Positions 26,414-35,718 of a DNA stretch of 64,000 bases are shown in pieces (the stretch's first letter is position 1; each line of letters starts with the position of its first letter). The translations under genes were made by a program, and so were the position numbers. This DNA is from Aestuariibaculum sediminum (GTDB lineage: Bacteria; Bacteroidota; Bacteroidia; Flavobacteriales; Flavobacteriaceae): positions 1 to 64,000 of the forward strand of contig NZ_JACVXB010000009.1 of NCBI RefSeq assembly GCF_014596945.1. The letters run 5' to 3'. The notes under the pieces are model-generated. The model was not told the DNA's origin and made no database searches. It worked only from the letters and a program-made list of their open reading frames with translations.

Positions 26414-28711
26414 TTATAAGTCATCCTTTTCCTTCTCCTGTTTTTCCTTTTGCTGTGCATCTACTACAGCGATAGCCGTCATATTTACAATTTCATCTAC
26501 GCTGGCTCCAAACTGAAGGATGTGAACCGGTTTACGCATACCCATCATTATTGGCCCAATAGACTCCGCTTCGTTAAGCTCCTTTAAGAGCTTATAAGTG
26601 ATATTAGCAGAATCTAAAGTAGGGAATATCAAGGTGTTAACTTTTTTATCTACCAGTTTTGAAAACGGGAATTTATCCTTAAGCATCTCGGCATTTAAAG
26701 CAAAATCCGTTTGTAATTCTCCATCTATTATCATATCTGGATAATAGCGATGTAAATAAGCTACAGCGTCACGGACTTTTGATGCTTTAGGATCGGATGA
26801 TGAACCAAAATTTGAATATGAAGTCATAGCCATAACTGGTGTCATACCAAACATTCTAACCACTTGCGAAGTCATTTGCGCAATTTTAGTAAGTGTTTTG
26901 GTATCTGGATCAATGTTTATAGAAGTGTCGCTTAAAAATAATGGGCCTCGCTTGGTCATCATAACATTTGTAGTAGCTACACGTTTTACTCCTTTAGCCA
27001 TACCAATAAGTTCTAACATTGGCTTCACCACTGTTGGATAACTTCTAGAATACCCTGTAATTACTGCATCGGCATCGCCTTCATTTACCATCATGGCAGC
27101 AAAATAATTACGTTCTCGCATTAATCGTTGTGCTGAATAATAGGTAACGCCTCTTCGTTTACGCTGTTCCCAGTATACTTTTGCGTATCTGTTTTTACGA
27201 TCATTTTCTTCTTCTGTTTTAGGATCGATAATCAATACATCGTCACCTTCAAATTCAATTTCGGCCATTAATTCCTCAATAGCTTCCTTTCTTCCTAATA
27301 AAATAGGAATTGCAATACCTTCTTCATAAGCAATTTGTGCCGATTTTAATACTTGCAATTGATCTGCTTCAGCAAAAACCACACGCTTTGGGTCTAATTT
27401 AGCTCTGTTAAGTAACAATCGAACCATTTTATTATCGGATCCTAAACGCTCACGTAATTTATCCTGATACCCTTCCCAGTCGATGATAGGCTCTTGCGCA
27501 ACCCCACTTTCCATAGCTGCTTTAGCAACAGCTGGAGGAACCTCAGCTATTAAACGAGGATCAAATGGTTTAGGAATAATATACTCTTTACCGAAGGTTA
27601 ATTTAGTTTCTCCATAAGCTATATTTACTTGTTCAGGCACTGGTTCTTTAGCCAATCGAGCTAAAGCTTCAACTGCAGCCATTTTCATAGCTTCGTTAAT
27701 TTTTGTAGCACGAACATCTAAAGCGCCTCTAAAAATAAATGGAAATCCTAAAACATTATTTACCTGATTAGGATGATCGCTACGCCCTGTCGCCATAATG
27801 ACATCTTTACGCGTAGCCAACGCCAAATCGTACTTAATCTCAGGGTCTGGATTTGCCATAGCAAAAACGATTGGGTCGTTAGCCATTGACAGTAACATTT
27901 CTGGAGAGAGTACATTAGCCATAGACAAACCAATAAACACATCAGAATCTTTCATAGCTTCCTCTAAAGTGTCAATTTTTCTATGGGTTGCGAACTCGGC
28001 TTTCTCTGCTGATAAATTATCTCTGTCGTCTCTAATCACACCTTTACTATCGAGCATGACCATATTTTCACGTTTTGCTCCAAAAGCCTGATACAAACGA
28101 GAGCATGAAATCGCTGCGGCTCCTGCACCACTGATTACGATTTTCACATCCTCTATTTTTTTCCCAATTAACTCTAAGGCATTTATTAAAGCTGCCGCAG
28201 AAATTATGGCTGTACCATGCTGGTCGTCGTGCATTACCGGAATATCAAGCTCCTCTTTTAATCGACGTTCGATTTCGAAAGCTCCAGGTGCTTTAATATC
28301 TTCTAGGTTTATTCCACCAAAAGTTGGTGCAATATTTTTTACAGTTTCGATAAATTTATCGACGTCTTCAGTATCTACTTCAATATCAAAAACATCAATA
28401 TCGGCGAATATTTTAAATAAAAGCCCTTTTCCTTCCATAACAGGTTTAGATGCCTCAGGACCAATATTTCCTAATCCTAAAACTGCTGTTCCGTTGGAAA
28501 TTACTGCTACTAAATTGCCTTTTGCTGTATATTTATAAGCATTATTTTTGTCCTTTTCGATTTCTAAACATGGCTCTGCAACCCCTGGCGAATATGCTAA
28601 AGATAAATCTCTTTGTGTGGCATATTTTTTGGTTGGTACGACCTTAATTTTTCCTGGAGTAGGTTTTGCGTGGTATATAAGTGCCTCTCTACGTTTACTT
28701 TCTTGGCTCAT
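26414..28711 (-). CDS. maeB: NADP-dependent malic enzyme with C-terminal phosphotransacetylase-like domain
   Basis: MaeB decarboxylates malate to pyruvate with NADP+, supplying NADPH and pyruvate. The 765 residues are the normal length of the fused form. The malic N-domain (DLSLAYSPGVAEPCLEIEKD at about 33-52; VMHDDQHGTAII) and the NAD(P) domain (VKIVISGAGAAAISCSRLY) occupy about residues 1-410. The rest (about 430-755) is the phosphate acetyl/butyryltransferase-like domain, which in this family is regulatory rather than catalytic (MMVNEGDADAVITGYSRSYP; GPIMMGMRKPVHILQFGAS). The gene is monocistronic, with a -7 box about 25 bases upstream. Confidence 0.95.
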   Translation of the reverse strand: MSQESKRREALIYHAKPTPGKIKVVPTKKYATQRDLSLAYSPGVAEPCLEIEKDKNNAYKYTAKGNLVAVISNGTAVLGLGNIGPEASKPVMEGKGLLFKIFADIDVFDIEVDTEDVDKFIETVKNIAPTFGGINLEDIKAPGAFEIERRLKEELDIPVMHDDQHGTAIISAAALINALELIGKKIEDVKIVISGAGAAAISCSRLYQAFGAKRENMVMLDSKGVIRDDRDNLSAEKAEFATHRKIDTLEEAMKDSDVFIGLSMANVLSPEMLLSMANDPIVFAMANPDPEIKYDLALATRKDVIMATGRSDHPNQVNNVLGFPFIFRGALDVRATKINEAMKMAAVEALARLAKEPVPEQVNIAYGETKLTFGKEYIIPKPFDPRLIAEVPPAVAKAAMESGVAQEPIIDWEGYQDKLRERLGSDNKMVRLLLNRAKLDPKRVVFAEADQLQVLKSAQIAYEEGIAIPILLGRKEAIEELMAEIEFEGDDVLIIDPKTEEENDRKNRYAKVYWEQRKRRGVTYYSAQRLMRERNYFAAMMVNEGDADAVITGYSRSYPTVVKPMLELIGMAKGVKRVATTNVMMTKRGPLFLSDTSINIDPDTKTLTKIAQMTSQVVRMFGMTPVMAMTSYSNFGSSSDPKASKVRDAVAYLHRYYPDMIIDGELQTDFALNAEMLKDKFPFSKLVDKKVNTLIFPTLDSANITYKLLKELNEAESIGPIMMGMRKPVHILQFGASVDEIVNMTAIAVVDAQQKEKQEKEKDDL

Positions 28712-28735
28712 ATGATAATTAGTTAACTAATTAGG

Positions 28736-28743
28736 CAAATATA
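28736..28743 (-). promoter_or_regulatory. Candidate -7 box for the malic enzyme gene
   Basis: The minus strand reads TATATTTG 25 bases before the ATG. No TTG at the correct spacing is seen. The rest of the 290-base gap up to the trehalase gene is AT-rich and holds only the trehalase terminator. Confidence 0.4.
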
Positions 28744-28941
28744 ATAATACTCCTCTAGGTAAACGGTTTATCTTATAAGTTTTTAATGATACTTTTTTAA
28801 CTAAATCGTGTATTATATTACTTTCAAAACACACATTTGATTACTAATATTATAATTTTCATTTGAATTTTGTACGAATCAAACTCGACATAATGATATT
28901 TTAATATATGAATTACATTTATGTCAATAAATTTAATTTCC

Positions 28942-28975
28942 AAAAAAAAGGCTTTATCATTATAAAGCCCTTTTT
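28942..28975 (-). terminator. Intrinsic terminator of the trehalase operon
   Basis: On the minus strand an 8-9 bp stem (GGGCTTTAT with ATAAAGCC, loop of about 4) is followed by a run of eight T. It lies 27 bases after the trehalase stop. Confidence 0.85.
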
Positions 28976-29001
28976 GTAGTTGGTAAGTTTGGTTATGTTT
29001 T

Positions 29002-30849
29002 TTATTTGAATATTACGTCTGGGTCGGTTACTGCATTTAACAATTTAATATATTTTTCATCCAATAACTTTACACCCAATTTAAAGGAGGCATTGGTCCA
29101 TCCAAATCCACCATCGGGAACATATTTAAAGTTAGTTCCAACATTTCCGTATTCGACATTTACTTCATGCGTACAATGGAAAACATCAAATTTTTCTGGA
29201 ATTAAACCGTTATAATCTACCGCCGTTTTTACGATAAGCCAAAGCCAACGGTAAATTAGCTCCTGACTTTTCTCATGAAAATCATAATTTTCCAACCCTT
29301 CCCAAATTAGCATTTGGTGTGGTGCCCAGCCGAAAGGGAAATCCCATTGACGATCTGGCATGTCTTCTGGCAACATTACTAAACGTGCTGTTGACACTAT
29401 ACCGCCTTTAAAAGCTATTTCTGGTAAGTGATTTAACAATTTATTGGCTTGTTCCTGACTACAAAGATTGGCCCATAACGGATAAAAATTTGAAGCTGAA
29501 CTACAGGGTTGTTGTTCTTGCGTTTTAAAATTATAATCGTAATAGCATCCCATCTCTTTGTTCCACATGAACTTATCCATTAAACCTTTTCGATGATTAG
29601 CGCGTTCATACCAGTCTTTAGAACTAAATGTTTCTCCTTTAAAAGTAAAGTTATCATCAAAACAATGTTCAATAAAATAAGCTATGTCGGATTCGTATTT
29701 GTATAGCAAACTGTTTAAATCGACCGTGTTTAAATGCGCCGAACAGCCATCGAGTCTGTTAGTAGTATCATGTCCACTTTCGCGCATACTTCTGTCGTGC
29801 ACAAAATACATATCTAAATCTTCGTCTATGAGCTGCTTATCATCATACTTTGCTTTAAATTCTTCTAAAGGTAAATTATGTTTTTTAGCGTAGATTTTTA
29901 AAATTGCATCAAAATGTCCAGGTTCTGTTTCACTCGGAGCCCCCTGTCCTTCTCCAAAATATCTATTCAATCCATTTTCTGTTAAACGCACACCTTTAGT
30001 CATCCAAACGTTAAAATACTCGGTAATTGCTGTACAAAGTTTTTGTTTTAACCAGCCCTCAGGTAAATCGAACGCATAAGCCGTATACATTTCTTTTATA
30101 AAAGAACTAAAAAATGGCGGTTGTGACCTTGATAAATAATAGCTTCGATTGGCATTAAGTATTTTTCCGTAATGAATAATTTGATATTCTAAATTGTCAA
30201 TCATAGATTGAGCCAATTCAAACTTATCATCTATAATAAGTCCGAGACTTATAAAATAACTATCCCATCCATACATTTCATTAAACCTTCCTCCTGGCAC
30301 AACAAAAGGACGGCTATGCCCTTGAATTTGCGAATAGGCCAAAGATAAAATCCCAGGTTTTTGGTTTAAGGCTAAAATTAATTCCTTCGAGATGTTTTCC
30401 GGGATAGCTTCTACTTTTACATGACTATGCTTTTCTGTTTTTTTCTTATAAAACTGAAGTGCATTTATATCCGACTCTGGCACATAGAGTCTTAAATAAT
30501 CCCCTTGCATTTTCTCATCTTCCAATACTTCAAGTAAGCCATCGTCATCAAAGCTACGAGTTAACTTATCCCAGTAATAATCTTTTATAACTCTTGAAAG
30601 TCTTGTTACAGGCGCTTCAAATACATGTTCCAAATTTACAACTCCTGTTTCTTCATTTAATAAAGCTGTTTCCTGTAGTAAATTAGCTAAATAATATGTG
30701 CCTTCGATGGTAACAGGCTCCCCATTTATATTATCAACTATCAAAGACTTTTTACCATGATCTTCTACCGTAATAGTATAACTTCCAGTAGTATCTTCCT
30801 GGTTAATTAAAAGTTCAATAAGTTTATCTCTATGAATTAATAACTTCAT
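29002..30849 (-). CDS. Alpha,alpha-trehalase, glycoside hydrolase family 37
   Basis: This enzyme hydrolyses trehalose to two glucoses. The two family signatures are present: PGGRFNEMYGWDSYF (about residues 185-199) and QWDFPFGWAPHQ (about residue 510), along with the region RESGHDTTNRLDG that holds a catalytic Asp-like position. No signal peptide is visible, so the enzyme is cytoplasmic and would act on sugar brought in by the MFS transporter upstream. An N-terminal extension of about 130 residues precedes the (alpha/alpha)6 barrel. Its start overlaps the transporter gene by 20 bases (30830-30849). Confidence 0.92.
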   Translation of the reverse strand: MKLLIHRDKLIELLINQEDTTGSYTITVEDHGKKSLIVDNINGEPVTIEGTYYLANLLQETALLNEETGVVNLEHVFEAPVTRLSRVIKDYYWDKLTRSFDDDGLLEVLEDEKMQGDYLRLYVPESDINALQFYKKKTEKHSHVKVEAIPENISKELILALNQKPGILSLAYSQIQGHSRPFVVPGGRFNEMYGWDSYFISLGLIIDDKFELAQSMIDNLEYQIIHYGKILNANRSYYLSRSQPPFFSSFIKEMYTAYAFDLPEGWLKQKLCTAITEYFNVWMTKGVRLTENGLNRYFGEGQGAPSETEPGHFDAILKIYAKKHNLPLEEFKAKYDDKQLIDEDLDMYFVHDRSMRESGHDTTNRLDGCSAHLNTVDLNSLLYKYESDIAYFIEHCFDDNFTFKGETFSSKDWYERANHRKGLMDKFMWNKEMGCYYDYNFKTQEQQPCSSASNFYPLWANLCSQEQANKLLNHLPEIAFKGGIVSTARLVMLPEDMPDRQWDFPFGWAPHQMLIWEGLENYDFHEKSQELIYRWLWLIVKTAVDYNGLIPEKFDVFHCTHEVNVEYGNVGTNFKYVPDGGFGWTNASFKLGVKLLDEKYIKLLNAVTDPDVIFK

Positions 30850-32059
30850 GTTTTTTAATAGTTTTATTCAACATTAACAGGGATATAATTAAGACTGTCA
30901 TTGGTATAATCATGAAGAAAAATGCCTTTTGACCTCCAATATGCTCAAAGAGGTAGCCAATAATTCTTGACCCTAAAGTCCCACCAAGTGCAGAGAAAAT
31001 AACAATTAAACCTGTCATTGAACTATGCAGTTTATTTGGAAGTGCAGAAAGCACCACTGAGTTGATTAAGGGATAGATGGGCGCTATAAACAGCCCAATA
31101 ATTGGAAATATAAAACCTATAAAAGGTATATCGGATACATTTGTAATTTCATTTGTTTCTAAACCAAAAACCTTTGGAAGAATTACAGCTACAATTATCA
31201 TGGCAACAACAATACAGGTAACTGATATGGTTAACCAAGATACTTTTTTTACTAAAGCTCCAGCCAACAATCTACCTACCGCAAGAGAGATTGCCAGAAT
31301 ACTTGCCATTTGGACGCTTAATGTATCATTTAAAGACAATACAGACTTGTTAAACGTTGGCAACCATGTCATAATCCCTTGCTCTACCATAACAAATAAA
31401 AAGGCACTGATAACAAAAAAGATAACTAACGGCGCAACAATAAGCTTTAACATAGCTATAAAATCTTGCGTTATAGTTTTATTGGATATCTCTGGTTTTA
31501 CTTCAATTTTTGAAAAGAGCAATAAGATAAAGGAAACCGCTATTAATCCAGCTAAAAACAGATATACATCTAGCCACGCATCTGGATTAGTTTCATCAAA
31601 AAAAGCAGGAAAAATAAAATAGGCTAAGGCTATGCCCACCATAAAAAATCCTTCTATAGAACTCATAAAACTTCCGTGCTCCTGCGGCGAATTTGTTAAA
31701 AGTCCTATCATGGAATATACGGACACCTTAATAAAGGCAAAGGCAATACCAATGGTTAAAAACAAAATTTTAGTACTGCCAAAAGTATTTCCATAATACA
31801 TGTATAAACACCCAAAAAAGACTACAAAAAGCGCGATTAGCATACTTCGTTTATAACCAATTTTAGGAAGAAATGATGCGACAAAAAAAGACACAAAGGC
31901 AATGGACAAATCTTTAAACCCCTCTAATACACTGGCATTGGTTTCGCTTACATTGTAATTATCTATAGCCTGTTTTATAACAATACCAACGCTGTTAAGT
32001 AATATGGCGAATACGAAATAATTTACGTAAAGAGCGATTTTAATACCAAGATTCTTCAT
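30830..32059 (-). CDS. MFS sugar transporter, probably trehalose or a related disaccharide
   Basis: The 409 residues form about 12 membrane helices with an MFS repeat; GYKRSMLIALFVVFFGCLY follows helix 2, and the second half repeats the pattern (AVGRLLAGALVKKVSWLTIS). The layout is close to the FHS (FucP-like) group of sugar:H+ symporters. The substrate is inferred from the overlap with a cytoplasmic GH37 trehalase and from LacI regulators transcribed the other way. It is the first gene of that operon and has an unusually long leader, about 345 bases if the predicted promoter is right, carrying a 32-bp palindrome close to the start codon. Confidence 0.85.
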   Translation of the reverse strand: MKNLGIKIALYVNYFVFAILLNSVGIVIKQAIDNYNVSETNASVLEGFKDLSIAFVSFFVASFLPKIGYKRSMLIALFVVFFGCLYMYYGNTFGSTKILFLTIGIAFAFIKVSVYSMIGLLTNSPQEHGSFMSSIEGFFMVGIALAYFIFPAFFDETNPDAWLDVYLFLAGLIAVSFILLLFSKIEVKPEISNKTITQDFIAMLKLIVAPLVIFFVISAFLFVMVEQGIMTWLPTFNKSVLSLNDTLSVQMASILAISLAVGRLLAGALVKKVSWLTISVTCIVVAMIIVAVILPKVFGLETNEITNVSDIPFIGFIFPIIGLFIAPIYPLINSVVLSALPNKLHSSMTGLIVIFSALGGTLGSRIIGYLFEHIGGQKAFFFMIIPMTVLIISLLMLNKTIKKHEVINS

Positions 32060-32082
32060 TCAATTGTTTTGGTTTCGATTAA

Positions 32083-32114
32083 AACACCGCTTAAAAATAT
32101 TTTTAAGCGGTGTT
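32083..32114. repeat. Perfect 32-bp palindrome upstream of the MFS gene
   Basis: The sequence 32083-32114 equals its own reverse complement. Each half is 16 bases with the outer part AACACCGCTT. It ends 24 bases before the transporter ATG. In RNA it would form a long hairpin in the leader near the ribosome site. No good T-tract follows on the minus strand (only TTTT), so it is not a typical terminator, and its centre TA is unlike a LacI operator. Confidence 0.8.
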
Positions 32115-32408
32115 AACAAACAAACATCTAATAATCCCAATTACAACTATTAATAATCAAAATTCTATCCTAGGGGGCGATTTTTTACGAACCGCCTTGA
32201 GCGCAACTTTTCTCAAATAATTTTAAATCTTATTCGAAATTCAAATCACACTTTTAAACTAAAACAATTCTAAATTACATGCTCTCAACTTCTTCCTATT
32301 TCCTTTATTTACCATTAAATTGAACATTGAAAGTTTTGAAGGTGTGTTTATTTTAGTTTTATATTACTTTTTTATAAGTAAATGATTTAATGGCTTTTAA
32401 TTCTATTT
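32115..32408. other. Non-coding leader region between MFS gene and its promoter
   Basis: There is no supported gene here. If the minus-strand promoter at 32409-32440 is used, this stretch is transcribed as an untranslated leader. It holds a short GGCG/CGCC pairing near 32174-32195, too weak to call a structure. I recognise no known riboswitch class. Confidence 0.4.
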
Positions 32409-32440
32409 CAAATGTAACCCTCCTATTTCATTTAATACAA
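32409..32440 (-). promoter_or_regulatory. Candidate promoter of the MFS-trehalase operon
   Basis: On the minus strand TTG (32438-32440, within a T-rich run), a 21-base spacer and TACATTTG (32409-32416) match the consensus. It lies about 350 bases before the MFS ATG. Two LacI-type operators lie 11 bases upstream of the TTG, so a bound regulator would touch the upstream edge of polymerase. Confidence 0.5.
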
Positions 32441-32450
32441 AAAAAACGAA

Positions 32451-32464
32451 CGAAAACATTTTCG
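32451..32464. promoter_or_regulatory. LacI-family operator, site 1 (one mismatch)
   Basis: CGAAAACATTTTCG is a 14-bp palindrome with one break at the centre (CA in place of CG). It resembles site 2 and the CcpA/LacI class operator with a central CpG. Its centre lies 21 bp from that of site 2, two helical turns. Confidence 0.7.
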
Positions 32465-32471
32465 ATTTAAC

Positions 32472-32485
32472 CGAAAACGTTTTCG
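32472..32485. promoter_or_regulatory. LacI-family operator, site 2 (perfect)
   Basis: CGAAAACGTTTTCG is an exact 14-bp palindrome with the central CpG expected for LacI/GalR regulators, whose hinge helices enter the minor groove there. It lies 95 bases upstream of the first LacI gene and on the far side of the MFS promoter, fitting control of both directions. Confidence 0.75.
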
Positions 32486-32579
32486 ATTAACAATAGCAAT
32501 AGTTATTTCATCGAAATCAATTTAAATTTTATACCATAAATTGCTATATTGACAATAGAAACCCTAATAACATGAGAAT

Positions 32580-33644
32580 ATGAGAACTGTCACTCTAAAA
32601 CAAATTGCTGAAGAGTTAAATATTTCAGTAACCACAGTTTCCAAAGCCCTTAAAGGTTATTCCGATGTAAGTAAAGAAACAAAAAAGCGCGTTCTTGATT
32701 TAGCCGAACGTCTCGATTACACGCCAAATTCTTTTGCAGTGAGTTTAAGAATGCGCCAATCTAAAATTATTGGTGTTATAATTCCAGATACGGTACATTA
32801 CTTTTTCTCAATTGTTATTAAGGGAATTTTAAAAGTTGCCGAACAGCATGATTATATGGTCATCTTAATGCAGAGTAATGAGAAATTTGAACTCGAAAAG
32901 AAACAAATTGATTTGCTATTAAGCAAAGGGGTTGATGGCATTTTAATTTCGTTATCGAATAATACAAAACGGTTTGACCATTTACAAAAAGTAATAAAAC
33001 ATGACATACCATTATTGTTATTCGATAAAATTGCTAAAACGGTAAATTGCTCAAAAGTATATATTGATGACCGTAAAGCCGCTTACGATGCCGTTACTTA
33101 CCTAATAAATAAAGGGTACCGCCGTATTGCTCATTTTAGAGGTGATTTAAACCCGCAAAATTCGATTGATCGATTTTTAGGCTATAAGCAAGCGTTATTA
33201 GACAATAACATTCCTTTCGACCCAAAATTGGTTTATATGTGTAACAACAATACCGATTTTGATGATGGATACAATAACGCAAAACAAATGTTTGAAGACC
33301 ATGGTCATACCATTGATGCTGTTTTTACAATAACTGATCTCATATCGATAGGTATTATAAAATACTGTGACGATAACGGCATTAAAGTTCCGGACGATTT
33401 AGCTTTATTTGGGTTTAGTAACTGGTTTATGTCTTCGGTAATAAACCCAGAATTATCAACAGTAGAGCAACACCCATTTAAAATTGGTGAAACTTCAGCT
33501 GAAATTTTATTTGATGAAATTAAACGCAAACTTAACGACGAACCTATTGAATATAAAAAAGTGGTCATCCCAACAGAGCTCGTTATTCGAAAATCGAGTG
33601 AAAAAAGCGAAAATAATCCCATTAAAAAAGTAATAAACCTATAG
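32580..33644 (+). CDS. LacI-family transcriptional regulator (first of a tandem pair)
   Basis: This is a DNA-binding regulator, probably sensing trehalose or a derivative. The 354 residues have a LacI helix-turn-helix ([20 protein letters not shown], residues 4-23), a hinge (YTPNSFAVSLRMRQS) and a periplasmic-binding-protein-like sensor domain (IIGVIIPDTVHYFFS to the end). It is about three quarters identical by eye to the next gene. A three-codon reading frame (ATG AGA ATA TGA) ends over the start codon, which may be accidental. The two operators 95-130 bases upstream make autoregulation likely. Confidence 0.93.
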   Translation: MRTVTLKQIAEELNISVTTVSKALKGYSDVSKETKKRVLDLAERLDYTPNSFAVSLRMRQSKIIGVIIPDTVHYFFSIVIKGILKVAEQHDYMVILMQSNEKFELEKKQIDLLLSKGVDGILISLSNNTKRFDHLQKVIKHDIPLLLFDKIAKTVNCSKVYIDDRKAAYDAVTYLINKGYRRIAHFRGDLNPQNSIDRFLGYKQALLDNNIPFDPKLVYMCNNNTDFDDGYNNAKQMFEDHGHTIDAVFTITDLISIGIIKYCDDNGIKVPDDLALFGFSNWFMSSVINPELSTVEQHPFKIGETSAEILFDEIKRKLNDEPIEYKKVVIPTELVIRKSSEKSENNPIKKVINL

Positions 33645-33769
33645 TTTGGATAAACTTTAAAATAGCTCATTATAAATCATTAGTCGCAGATAATCAACGT
33701 ATTTACATATAATAATTTAAAATTATTATTACTACTTTCGTCGCTTTGACATCAATTTTAGTAGAATAA

Positions 33770-34792
33770 ATGAAAACAGTTACCCTAAAGCAAATAGCTA
33801 ATGAGCTAAATATTTCTGTAACTACTGTCTCCAAAGCATTAAAAAATTATCCCGACGTTAGCAAAAAAACACGCCAACGTGTTTTAGAGTTAGCTAAAAG
33901 TTTAGACTACACCCCAAATGCTTATGCGGTTAGTCTACGTATGAAACAATCGAAAACTATAGGTGTAATAGTTCCAGATACGGTTCATCATTTTTTCTCT
34001 ACGGTTATTAAAGGTATTTTAAAAGAAGCTGAATCACGCGATTACATGGTAATCTTAATGCAAAGTAATGAACGTTTTGACTTAGAAAAAAAGCAAATCG
34101 ATTTACTTATGAGCAAAGGGGTTGATGGTATTCTGGTGTCGTTATCTAACGATACCAAAAAATTCGATCACCTTCAAAAGGTTATCGATTATAACATTCC
34201 ATTGGTTTTATTTGATAAAATTTCAAAAACCCTGAAATGTTCAAAAGTTTACATAGATGATAGAAAAGCCGCTTACGATGCCGTTACCTATTTGATAAAA
34301 AAAGGTTTCAAACGTATTGCTCATTTTAGAGGCGACTTAAATCCGCAAAATTCCATAGATCGTTTCTTAGGGTACAAACAAGCTTTATTAGATAATGGCA
34401 TACCATTTGACCCTGAGTTGGTATACATGTGTAATAACAATGCCGACTTTGATGATGGCTATAACAACGCTAAAAAACTTATAACAGACCATGGCTCTAA
34501 CGTGGATGCAATCTTTACTATTACCGATTTAGTTGCTATTGGTATCATAAAATACTTTAAGGACCATGATATAAAAGTACCTGATGACATTGCATTATTT
34601 GGGTTTAGTAATTGGTTTATGTCTTCGGTAATTTGCCCCACATTAACAACCGTAGAGCAACATGCCTTTGAAATTGGTGAACAATCTTCTAAAATATTAT
34701 TTGATGAAATACAGTGCAAATTAACAAAAACACCCATAAAACATAAAAATATAATTATCCCTACCGAAATGATTTTTAGAGAATCGAGCTAA
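33770..34792 (+). CDS. LacI-family transcriptional regulator (second of a tandem pair)
   Basis: The 340 residues are a close paralogue of the gene before. The recognition region [13 protein letters not shown] differs from it by one residue, so both should read the same operator. The sensor domain is also alike ([20 protein letters not shown] is shared), but the stretches after residue 235 and the C-terminal 50 residues have diverged. The 125-base gap between the two genes holds no copy of the operator and no strong promoter, only a TACTTTCG near-match at about 33731. The gene converges with queG, and the two stops overlap by 4 bases. Confidence 0.93.
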   Translation: MKTVTLKQIANELNISVTTVSKALKNYPDVSKKTRQRVLELAKSLDYTPNAYAVSLRMKQSKTIGVIVPDTVHHFFSTVIKGILKEAESRDYMVILMQSNERFDLEKKQIDLLMSKGVDGILVSLSNDTKKFDHLQKVIDYNIPLVLFDKISKTLKCSKVYIDDRKAAYDAVTYLIKKGFKRIAHFRGDLNPQNSIDRFLGYKQALLDNGIPFDPELVYMCNNNADFDDGYNNAKKLITDHGSNVDAIFTITDLVAIGIIKYFKDHDIKVPDDIALFGFSNWFMSSVICPTLTTVEQHAFEIGEQSSKILFDEIQCKLTKTPIKHKNIIIPTEMIFRESS

Positions 34793-35715
34793 CTTTTTAA
34801 GAAATCAATATTTCTTTTTAGTCCAGAAAATTTGGTTCGTTTTACTGCCGATTTTTTAAATATTTTGCTAAATACCTCTTGGGTAATTTCTTCCCAATCC
34901 CTTTTAGACATAGTCAAAAGCTCAGGGTGCGGATTAAATAAAGGTTCATTATGTCCTTTAGAAAATCGATTCCATGGACATACATCCTGACATACATCGC
35001 ATCCAAACATCCAATTATCGAACTGCCCTTTAAATTCTGTAGGAATTTGATCTTTTAATTCTATGGTAAAATAGGAAATACACTTACTTCCGTCTACGAC
35101 GTAAGGTTCTTTTATCGCCTGCGTAGGACAGGCATCAATGCATTTAGTACAAGTACCACAATGATCGGTTGTAGGGGCATCGTATTCCAATTCTAAATCC
35201 ACAATAAGTTCGGCAATAAAATAAAACGAACCAACTTGCCGGGTTATTAGATTACTATTTTTACCGACCCAACCTAATCCACTTTTGGCTGCCCAAGCCT
35301 TATCTAAAACAGGAGCTGAGTCAACAAATGCACGTCCGTTAACTTCACCAATTTCATCATTAATAAAATTTAGAAACACTTTTAGCTTATCTTTAATTAC
35401 AAAATGATAATCGGTTCCATAAGCATATTTACTAATTTTTGGAGCTTCTCCATCTACTTGTTTATGTTCAGGGTAATAATTTAATAATAATGAAATGACA
35501 CTTTTCGAACCTTCAACCAACTTTGTAGGGTCTAATCGCTTGTCGAAATAATTCTCCATATAGCTCATTTCACCGTGCATATTTTTATTTAACCATTTTT
35601 CTAATCGAGGAGCTTCCTCTTCTAAAAATCCAGCACGACTTATCCCACATGACAAAAAACCGAGGCGTTTGGCTTCGGTTTTTATCAATTGTGTATGTTT
35701 TGTAAGAGACTTCAT
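34789..35715 (-). CDS. queG: Epoxyqueuosine reductase
   Basis: QueG performs the last step of queuosine synthesis in tRNA, reducing epoxyqueuosine with a cobalamin cofactor and two [4Fe-4S] clusters. The 308 residues match the shorter form without HEAT repeats. The cluster motifs are [16 protein letters not shown] (about residues 188-203) and [11 protein letters not shown] (about 239-249), and [12 protein letters not shown] lies ahead of them. It follows ruvB by 3 bases in the same operon. The stop overlaps that of the second LacI gene. Confidence 0.95.
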   Translation of the reverse strand: MKSLTKHTQLIKTEAKRLGFLSCGISRAGFLEEEAPRLEKWLNKNMHGEMSYMENYFDKRLDPTKLVEGSKSVISLLLNYYPEHKQVDGEAPKISKYAYGTDYHFVIKDKLKVFLNFINDEIGEVNGRAFVDSAPVLDKAWAAKSGLGWVGKNSNLITRQVGSFYFIAELIVDLELEYDAPTTDHCGTCTKCIDACPTQAIKEPYVVDGSKCISYFTIELKDQIPTEFKGQFDNWMFGCDVCQDVCPWNRFSKGHNEPLFNPHPELLTMSKRDWEEITQEVFSKIFKKSAVKRTKFSGLKRNIDFLKS

Positions 35716-35718
35716 TTA

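Noticed and set aside
31077-31622. Antisense 181-residue frame inside the MFS transporter
   Set aside because: The opposite strand codes a clear 12-helix transporter; the antisense product has no domain pattern.
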